A model generated the notes under the pieces. That model was given only the letters and a program-made list of their open reading frames with translations, did no database searches and had not been told where the DNA came from. From Blastococcus sp. CT_GayMR16 (GTDB lineage Bacteria; Actinomycetota; Actinomycetes; Mycobacteriales; Geodermatophilaceae): a stretch of 64,000 nt of DNA. Below, in pieces: positions 57,893-64,000 of this stretch. Position numbers and translations under genes: made by a program. How positions within the stretch are numbered: the first letter of the stretch is position 1; the number at the start of each line of letters is the position of its first letter. The DNA is taken from the NCBI RefSeq assembly GCF_004570875.1, contig NZ_SPQK01000001.1, positions 186,001 to 250,000 of the forward strand. The letters are read 5' to 3'.

Positions 57893-58639
57893 TCAGCCGG
57901 CGACCGCGTACAGCGGACGCCGCCGCGCGACGAGGACCGCGAGTGCGGCGAACCCCGCGGTGAAGCCGGCGAGCACGAGGACGGCCTGCCCGGACGGGGC
58001 CGTCCCCGCGGCGATGTCCCGGCCCAGGTCCGCGTACCAGTAGGACGGCATGGCGTGGGCGAGGGTCACCATCGAGTCCGGGAACACCTCGACGGGCGCC
58101 CACAGGCCGCCCAGCGCCGCGAGCACGACGCCCACGAAGCCGATCGCGCCGCCGGCCGCCCGCTCGTCGAGGGCCAGGCCGATGAGCAGCCCGAGCGCGA
58201 CGAACGTGATCGAGCCCGCCCAGAGCGCGCCGACCAGCGTCAGCCAGGTGCTCAGGTCCAGCTGGACGTCGTTGACGAACCGGCCCACCAGGGCGACGAC
58301 GACGAGGCTGGGCAGGGTGAGCAGGGCGCCCACGGCGACGTCGACGCCGAACACCTCCGTCTGCGACACGGGGGTCACCCGCAGCTGACGCAGCCATCCC
58401 GACGCGCGGTCGAAGGAGATCCGGATGGTCGCGCCGAGCGCCGCGCCCAGGCCGCCGTACGCCATCATCGAGACCATGTAGCGCGCCGCTTCCTCCTGGT
58501 ACTCGGCGGGGCCCGCGGCCAGCCCACCGAAGATCTTCGTGAAGAAGACGGTGAACAGCGCCGGCAGCAGCACGGTGAACAACAGGTACTGCCGGTTGCG
58601 CCCGACGCGACGCAGCTGGAAGGCGAACAGCGGGTTCAT
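57893..58639 (-). CDS. ABC-2 type exporter permease
   Basis: A 248-residue protein with about six helices (QYLLFTVLLPALFTVFFTKI, MVSMMAYGGLGAALGATIRI, LLTLPSLVVVALVGRFVNDV, FVALGLLIGLALDE). It overlaps the ATPase stop by ATGA. The pair forms a two-component exporter of unknown substrate, probably a drug or lipid. Confidence 0.85.
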   Translation of the reverse strand: MNPLFAFQLRRVGRNRQYLLFTVLLPALFTVFFTKIFGGLAAGPAEYQEEAARYMVSMMAYGGLGAALGATIRISFDRASGWLRQLRVTPVSQTEVFGVDVAVGALLTLPSLVVVALVGRFVNDVQLDLSTWLTLVGALWAGSITFVALGLLIGLALDERAAGGAIGFVGVVLAALGGLWAPVEVFPDSMVTLAHAMPSYWYADLGRDIAAGTAPSGQAVLVLAGFTAGFAALAVLVARRRPLYAVAG

Positions 58640-59532
58640 CGGGTCGCTCCGATCGTGCTGGTGAGGGAGAGGACGGCGTCCTCGAGGCTCGCGCCGCGGA
58701 CCTCCAGGTCGGGCAGCGAACCGTCGTCGGACAGCAGCGCCCGGAGGGTGGCGTCGGCATCGGCGGTCGCGAGCGTGACCGTGTCGCCGTGCCAGGTGAC
58801 TGCGGACACCGCGGGGAGGCCGTCGAGCCGGCGTCCGGGGTCCGCGGTGAACGAGATGGTGCGGCCGGCGACACCGGACTTGACCTGGGCGGCCGAGCCG
58901 TCGGCGATCACCCGCCCGTCGGCGATCACGACCACCCGGTCGGCGACGGCGTCGGCCTCGTCGAGGTGGTGGGTGGCGAAGACGACGGTGTGCCCGCGTT
59001 CGGCGAGGCCGCGCATCGTCGTCCAGAAGGCCCGTCGGCCTTCGACGTCCATGGCGGAGGTGGGCTCGTCGAGGAGCAGCAGCGGTGGCGCCCCGGCGAG
59101 TGCGAGGGCCAGGAGCACCCGCTGGCGCTGGCCGCCGGAGAGCGCCTCGACCGGGCGGCCGAGCAACCCGTCGATGCCCGCGGTCACGAGCAGGTCGTCG
59201 AGCGCCCACTGCTGCGGGAAGCTCCGCCGGACGAGGGCCAGCACCTCGCCCACCTTCGTCTCGCTGGGCAGCCCGCCGTGCTGCAGCATCGCGCCGACGC
59301 AGCCCGCGCGGACCGCCTCGTGGGGGTCGCGGCCGAGGATCTGCACCGCTCCGGTGGCAACGGGCAGGAGACCGAGCACGGCGTTCACGATGGTGGACTT
59401 GCCGGCGCCGTTGGGGCCGAGCAGGGCCACCGTGGAACCGGCGGGGATGGTGAGGTCCAGGTCGGCGACGGCGACGATGTCGCCGTAGCGGACGGTCAGC
59501 GCGGAGATCTCCAGGGCGGGTGGTCGGGTCAC
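58636..59532 (-). CDS. ABC exporter ATPase
   Basis: A 298-residue ATPase: Walker A LLGPNGAGKSTIVNAVLGLL, signature VEALSGGQRQRVLLALALAG, Walker B PPLLLLDEPTSAMDVEGR and H-loop VVFATHHLDEADAVADRV. GTG start overlapping the SulP stop (GTGA). Drug-exporter type. Confidence 0.93.
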   Translation of the reverse strand: MTRPPALEISALTVRYGDIVAVADLDLTIPAGSTVALLGPNGAGKSTIVNAVLGLLPVATGAVQILGRDPHEAVRAGCVGAMLQHGGLPSETKVGEVLALVRRSFPQQWALDDLLVTAGIDGLLGRPVEALSGGQRQRVLLALALAGAPPLLLLDEPTSAMDVEGRRAFWTTMRGLAERGHTVVFATHHLDEADAVADRVVVIADGRVIADGSAAQVKSGVAGRTISFTADPGRRLDGLPAVSAVTWHGDTVTLATADADATLRALLSDDGSLPDLEVRGASLEDAVLSLTSTIGATR

Positions 59533-61355
59533 GCGGCAAGCGTGTTCCGCGCGACCGGGCGGAGGTAGTGCGAGACGTCGCCGACCTCGCCTGACATCCG
59601 TCGGACCGGAGTCGGTCGCCACCCATCGGGAGGGTGGCCGTGGGTGGTCGCGTACCAGTCCAGATATGCCTGGACCGCGGTGGGCAACGTCGGGAAGATC
59701 CGGTCGGCGCCCACCCGTTCGACGAGGCCCGCCGCCTCCAGCGCGACCATGAGATCGCGCTTGACCCGGGCCATCGCGAAGACGACACCCCGCCGGGCGA
59801 GCTCGGCCCGCAGCTCCTCCACCGCGTCGAGTGAGGTGAGGTCGACCTCGACGTTGGACTCGGCGTTGAGCACGAACCACTCCGTCGGCGTCGGGGCCGT
59901 CAGCGCGGCCGCGAGTGCCCGGCTGCGGAGGTCCTCCGCGTTGGCGAAGAACAGCGGGGAGTCGTAGCGGTAGACGACGAGGCCGGGCACCAGGCGCGCA
60001 CCCGGGTGGTCGTCGACGTCGTGCATTCCGGCGATCCCCTCGACGTATCCGAGGATGCCGTCATGGGGGTGGGCGACCCGGCGCAGCAGGTCGGCGATGG
60101 ACAACCCCACGGCGACCAGGATCCCGGGGAGCACGCCGAGGGCGAGCACCCCGACTGTGGTGGACAGCGCCAGCAGCAGTTCGCTGCGCCGGAATGCGGC
60201 GAACCGCCGGAACTCGGCGAGATCGATCAGCCGAAGTGCCGCGTAGACGACGATCGCGCCGAGTGCGGCGGTCGGGAAGCTGGCCAGCAGCGGCCGCAGG
60301 AACAGCAGCGCCACCACGACGGACAGGAGCGCCACGAGGGAGTGCAGCTGCGAGCGGCTGCCCAGCGCGTCGCCGATCACCGTGCGACTCCCGCTGCTGC
60401 TCACGGGGAATCCCTGGGTGCAGCCGACCGCCAGATTGGTCACCCCGAGCGCGAGCAACTCCTGGTTGGGGTCGATCCGGTAGCCGTTGCGCGTGGCGAA
60501 CGCGCGAGCGGTGAGCACGTTGTCCACGTAGGCCACGACCATCACGCCGAGGGCCGGCGCCAGCAGGTCGGAGAGGTCTGCGAGACCGACGGCGGGCAGG
60601 GTGACGGCCGGCAGTCCGCCCGGGATGTCGCCGACGAGCAGTACGCCGTGGTCGTCGAGGGAGAGGACGACGACCGCCGAGGCCGCGCCCAGCATCCCGA
60701 TCAGCGGCGCGGGCGCCCGCGGGAAGCGACGGTGGACGACGAGGAGGAGGGCCAGCACCGCGGCGGCGAGCAGTGCGGTCGCGGGCTGCAGGCGGTCGAT
60801 GCCGCGGACGAACGACGCCACCTCCGCCATCGTGCTGTCGCCCGACACCGGCACGCCGGTGACCTTGCCGAGTTGGCTCACGATCATGAGCACGGCGATG
60901 CCGGCGAGATAGCCGATCAGCACCGGCTTGGAGAGCAGTTCGGCCAGCACCCCCAGCCGGGCCACCCGCGCCAGCAGGCACAGTGCGCCGACGACGAGGG
61001 CCAGCGCGGCCGCGAGCGCCGCGTACCTCGCCGGGTCGCCGGCGGCGAGGGGGCCCACGACCGCGGCAGTCATCAGTGCCGTGGTCGACTCGGGTCCGAC
61101 CGAGAGTTGACGCGACGAGCCCGCCAGCGCGTAGCAGAGCAGCGCGACGCTGATCGCCCAGAGGCCGACGATGGCGGGCAGCCCGGCGACCTCGGCGTAG
61201 GCCATCACCTGCGGGATCAGGTAGGCGGCGACGCCCGCTCCGGCCAGGACGTCGGGCCGCAGCCAGCCGCGTTCGTAGTGCCGCAGCCGGTAGAGCCCTG
61301 GCAGGAACCGCCAGGCCCCGGGCACGTCGGCGGCCGTGCCGGTGGAACTCACCAC
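59529..61355 (-). CDS. SulP family anion transporter with STAS domain
   Basis: A 608-residue transporter. About 12 helices include the SulP start RPDVLAGAGVAAYLIPQVMA and VGPESTTALMTAAVVGPLAA. The C-terminal STAS domain begins near LVVYRYDSPLFFANAEDLRS and has VEVDLTSLDAVEELRAELAR. Sulfate or bicarbonate are typical family substrates. Its stop overlaps the ABC ATPase start, an unusual partner. Confidence 0.9.
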   Translation of the reverse strand: MVSSTGTAADVPGAWRFLPGLYRLRHYERGWLRPDVLAGAGVAAYLIPQVMAYAEVAGLPAIVGLWAISVALLCYALAGSSRQLSVGPESTTALMTAAVVGPLAAGDPARYAALAAALALVVGALCLLARVARLGVLAELLSKPVLIGYLAGIAVLMIVSQLGKVTGVPVSGDSTMAEVASFVRGIDRLQPATALLAAAVLALLLVVHRRFPRAPAPLIGMLGAASAVVVLSLDDHGVLLVGDIPGGLPAVTLPAVGLADLSDLLAPALGVMVVAYVDNVLTARAFATRNGYRIDPNQELLALGVTNLAVGCTQGFPVSSSGSRTVIGDALGSRSQLHSLVALLSVVVALLFLRPLLASFPTAALGAIVVYAALRLIDLAEFRRFAAFRRSELLLALSTTVGVLALGVLPGILVAVGLSIADLLRRVAHPHDGILGYVEGIAGMHDVDDHPGARLVPGLVVYRYDSPLFFANAEDLRSRALAAALTAPTPTEWFVLNAESNVEVDLTSLDAVEELRAELARRGVVFAMARVKRDLMVALEAAGLVERVGADRIFPTLPTAVQAYLDWYATTHGHPPDGWRPTPVRRMSGEVGDVSHYLRPVARNTLAA

Positions 61356-61414
61356 CGGCCGGCCGACGTCATCCGGTCATTCTGCCGAGCAGGCTCCCGG
61401 CTGTGGTCGATCCG

Positions 61415-61714
61415 TCAGCGCGACGGCTGGCAGGCGACGCAGGTGGGGGTGAACGGACGCAGTTCGAGCCGTTCCTCGGGGATGGCGGCCCCGCAGCCCG
61501 AACACGTGCCGTAGGTGCTGGCCTCGATGCGAACGAGGGCCGCGTCGATCTCCCCGATCGTGCGCTGCAGATCGGCGCTGCGCCGCTGCGCGACCGGGTC
61601 GGGAACGGACTGGGCGCACTCGGCGAGGGCCTCCTCGCGCTGGTGCATGCAGTCGGCCCGCTGGGTCTCCAGCAGCGTGCGGAAGCGGTTGGTGGTGTCC
61701 AGGCTGGCGGACAT
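61415..61714 (-). CDS. TraR/DksA-type zinc finger protein
   Basis: A 99-residue protein: a coiled-coil N-terminus (TLLETQRADCMHQREEALAE), then IGEIDAALVRIEASTYGTCS and the four-cysteine finger CSGCGAAIPEERLELRPFTP ending CVACQ. Actinobacterial members (RbpA-unrelated) may bind RNA polymerase. The acidic tip residues of E. coli DksA are not evident. Confidence 0.85.
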   Translation of the reverse strand: MSASLDTTNRFRTLLETQRADCMHQREEALAECAQSVPDPVAQRRSADLQRTIGEIDAALVRIEASTYGTCSGCGAAIPEERLELRPFTPTCVACQPSR

Positions 61715-62068
61715 GTGGATCTCCTTGGGGCAACGCGGGAAGACGCGGTCACCGGGGGTGGCGCGTCAGGACGGGGCGGCTGCGACTCCGGAGGAGTCAG
61801 GAGTGCTGCGGCGGGGCCCGGTCCTGGCTGCGGCGGAGGACGTCGAGTCCTCGCAGGCCGCGGGCGCGCCGGTTCATCGCCAGCGCGAGCACCATGCCTC
61901 CGGAGAGGGCAGGGCCGGCGGCTATCCGGAACCCACGGGGGGATTCGGCCGCACGCCAGGACGACGTTCCGCCCACCGCTGACCACCCCCCGTCGGGACC
62001 GGCGCCGTTGCCGGAACGCGGACTCTAGCCCCAAATTGCGGATCTGCCACGGCCCGTTCGGGTGAGCC
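61715..62068. other. Intergenic region, no firm gene
   Basis: A 354-base gap between the MpaB-like gene and the DksA-type gene. A 32-codon minus-strand frame (61797-61895, starting MVLALAMNRRARG) is the only one with a faintly protein-like start, and I do not call it a gene. Confidence 0.45.
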
Positions 62069-62977
62069 TCAGCCGGGTGCGGGAAGGCTCTCGGACTGAT
62101 CGGGCCGGGGGTGCGCCACGGGGCACCCGGGCGGGAAGGTCCCGAGCTCGGACACCGCGTAACCGTCGGGGTAGCTGCGGATCTGCGGGAGCTGCCGGGC
62201 GAAGTAGGGCTCGCTGCGTGGCCGTAGGAAGCGGACGACGCGGCCGCGCGTCTTCAGTGCACCCCGGACAAGCGCACTCGTCAGGCGCGACGGCCGCGGG
62301 AACCGGAAGGCGTCGAGCAGCGGGGTGTCCATGGTCGCGAGGGAGATGCGGCGGACCAGCACCGCCGGCAACCGGTCGTTGGGCGGGAAGGTCGCGAGCA
62401 GCGCGAGGGTCGACTCGGCCACGCGGCGGGCGCCCTCGTCGAACCCGAAGTGCGCGCGCTCGTAGACGTCCAGGCACCGGACGAAGGCCTGCCAGGTCGG
62501 TGGGACGTCGCGGATGCCCATGCGCCGGCCCAGGTCGCGGTAGTAGTTCGCGCTCGCGATCCGCTCGATCTCGGTCATCCTTCGCCAGCCGTAGGCGTCC
62601 ACCCAGCGGATCGGCGTCACGACGAAGGTGGCCAGGACGTAGCGCAGGTCGTCGTTGCCGATGTCGTAGGACCGGTGCATCTGGTTCATCCGGCGAATCG
62701 CCGTCCGGCCCTCGGGACTGTCCGTGCCGTGCTCGAGGACGGCGTCGAGGATCAGCACGGTGTCGTCGTGCCGCTTCTGAGCGCGCTCGGTGAACTCCCC
62801 GGTGCGGGCGAGCAGCCCGCCGATGCTCGGCACGGCGTAGGTGCGGAACAGCGCGAAGCTGAGCGCCTGGTTCATGTCCCAGGGGAACTCGCGGGTGCCC
62901 ATGAGCCGGTAGATCTCGGCGTGGTCGCGCGCCGGATCCAGCTGCTCGATCCGCCGGAGTACGTCGAACCGTCCCAT
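62069..62977 (-). CDS. MpaB-like oxygenase family protein (DUF2236)
   Basis: A 302-residue protein with DUF2236 features: IYRLMGTREFPWDMNQALSF, FALFRTYAVPSIGGLLARTG, ERAQKRHDDTVLILDAVLEH, RRMNQMHRSYDIGNDDLRYV, LATFVVTPIRWVDAYGWRRM. The family includes the fungal MpaB and latex clearing protein Lcp. A haem-binding role is possible; substrate unknown. Confidence 0.78.
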   Translation of the reverse strand: MGRFDVLRRIEQLDPARDHAEIYRLMGTREFPWDMNQALSFALFRTYAVPSIGGLLARTGEFTERAQKRHDDTVLILDAVLEHGTDSPEGRTAIRRMNQMHRSYDIGNDDLRYVLATFVVTPIRWVDAYGWRRMTEIERIASANYYRDLGRRMGIRDVPPTWQAFVRCLDVYERAHFGFDEGARRVAESTLALLATFPPNDRLPAVLVRRISLATMDTPLLDAFRFPRPSRLTSALVRGALKTRGRVVRFLRPRSEPYFARQLPQIRSYPDGYAVSELGTFPPGCPVAHPRPDQSESLPAPG

Positions 62978-62986
62978 GCCGGGTCC

Positions 62987-64000
62987 TTAGTCGGTGAGGT
63001 CGCGGATCACCGCGTCGGCCAGCAGCCGCCCGCGGTCGGTCAGGACGGCGCGGCCGGCGGCATGGGCGCCGGGGTCGAGCAGCCCGCGCGTCACGGAGTC
63101 GGCTGCCCGCACGCGGCCGGTTGCCGACAGCGCGTCCAGGGTCAGGCCTTCGCGCAGCCGCAGGCCGAGCATGATCGTCTCCAGTGCGCGGTCGGCGTCG
63201 TCCAGGAGTTCGGCGTCCTGTGCCGGGCTGTGACCGCCGATCAGCCGGTCGGCGTAGGCAGCCGGGTGCTTCACGTTCCACCAGCGCAGCCCGCCGACGT
63301 GGCTGTGCGCGCCCGGGCCGATGCCCCACCAGTTGGCGTTGGCCCAGTACAGCTCGTTGTGCCGGCAGCGGGCGTCGTCCGAGGTGGCCCAGTTGGACAC
63401 CTCGTACCAGTCGAACCCGGCCTTCTGGAGCGTCGCGTCGGCCGTCTCGTAGCGGTCGGCCAGGACGTCGTCGTCGGGCATGGGCAGCTCGCCGCGGGAG
63501 ATCCGGCGGGCCAGTCGCGTCCCGTCCTCCACGATCAGCGCGTAGGCACTGACGTGGTCCACCGGACTGGCCAGGACGGCGTCGAGGGAGGCGGCCCAGT
63601 CGGCGTCGGTCTCCCCCGGTGCGCCGTAGATGAGGTCGAGGTTGACGTGGTCGAAGCCGGCGGCGCGGGCCTCGTGCGCGGCCTCGACAGCCCGGCCGGG
63701 GGTGTGCCGGCGGTCCAGGACGGCGAGCACGTGCTCGGCGGCGGACTGCATGCCGAGGCTGATGCGGGTGAAGCCGGCCTCGCGCAGGCGGCTCAGCGAG
63801 GCGGGGGTGACCGACTCCGGATTGGCCTCGGTGGTGACCTCGGCGTCGTCGTCCATGGGGAACAGGTCGCGGGCGGCCGCGAGGACGGCGGCGAGGTCGT
63901 CGGCCGGCAGCAGCGTGGGGGTGCCGCCGCCGACGAAGACGGTCGAGATCGTCGGCAGGTCGGGGCCCAGGGTCTGCGCGGCTCGGCGGAGCTCGGCGAT
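62987..64000 (-). CDS. hemW: HemW (radical SAM haem chaperone), 5' end outside window
   Basis: The frame is open to the right edge, leaving 337 codons. The part seen has VFVGGGTPTLLPADDLAAVL, TTEANPESVTPASLSRLREA, GFTRISLGMQSAAEHVLAVL, DLIYGAPGETDADW and WWGIGPGAHSHVGGLRWWNV, then the C-terminal HTH-like region LRLREGLTLDALSATGR. The radical SAM CxxxCxxC motif would lie beyond the window. HemW transfers haem and is distinct from the HemN oxidase. Confidence 0.92.
   Translation of the reverse strand: MAELRRAAQTLGPDLPTISTVFVGGGTPTLLPADDLAAVLAAARDLFPMDDDAEVTTEANPESVTPASLSRLREAGFTRISLGMQSAAEHVLAVLDRRHTPGRAVEAAHEARAAGFDHVNLDLIYGAPGETDADWAASLDAVLASPVDHVSAYALIVEDGTRLARRISRGELPMPDDDVLADRYETADATLQKAGFDWYEVSNWATSDDARCRHNELYWANANWWGIGPGAHSHVGGLRWWNVKHPAAYADRLIGGHSPAQDAELLDDADRALETIMLGLRLREGLTLDALSATGRVRAADSVTRGLLDPGAHAAGRAVLTDRGRLLADAVIRDLTD

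Overview
The window is high-GC DNA with short operons, frequent GTG starts and many ATGA/GTGA stop-start overlaps. Gene content points to an actinobacterium, and I infer the Geodermatophilaceae group (Blastococcus, Geodermatophilus, Modestobacter) or a close relative. Supporting signs are the hrcA-dnaJ-rsmE-HIT-phoH-ybeY-corC-era-recO-uppS order, zur close to glyS, and a tad pilus locus with a LysM/BTAD protein.

Region 1 to about 8 kb is a defence-like accessory block. It holds the end of a Wadjet-type JetD nuclease subunit, a decayed gene, a three-gene ubiquitin-like conjugation operon (DUF6527 protein, DUF6791-ThiF E1-like protein, Ubl), a HigB-like toxin with an XRE-ImmA antitoxin fusion, and a PHP-SMC-type ATPase of the TrlF kind. 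A 19-bp palindrome lies between the divergent Ubl and toxin-antitoxin operons.

Region 8.2 to 20.4 kb is a complete tad/Flp pilus locus. A minus-strand train of overlapping genes encodes a lipoprotein, a secreted protein, CpaB, TadZ-like, TadA, TadB, TadC, a small pilin, two TadE proteins, a TadG-like protein and a large LysM/BTAD membrane protein. A divergent prepilin peptidase completes the set.

Region 20.5 to 25.3 kb looks like the end of an integrated element. It has a coiled-coil protein, a PD-(D/E)XK-like protein, an excisionase-type HTH protein and a tyrosine integrase abutting a tRNA-Asn(GTT) gene, the likely attachment site.

Region 25.3 to 64 kb is mostly housekeeping. It runs through dnaG, a YdcF-like protein, a broken ridA, a two-component system, ppdK, dusB, glyS, an HNH protein, zur, duplicated membrane proteins, uppS-recO-era, a cytidine-deaminase-like protein, corC-ybeY-phoH, enoyl-CoA hydratase, HIT, rsmE-dnaJ-hrcA, a SulP-ABC exporter-two-component cluster, a DksA-type protein, an MpaB-like protein and the start-truncated hemW. 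phoH carries a 357-residue intein with the Trp-Cys-Thr signature of class 3 inteins. A CIRCE element lies upstream of hrcA.

The best candidates for unusual biology are the compact ubiquitin-like operon, whose E1 domain contains no cysteine, and the class 3 intein in PhoH. Functional statements rest on motif recognition by eye; no database search was run.
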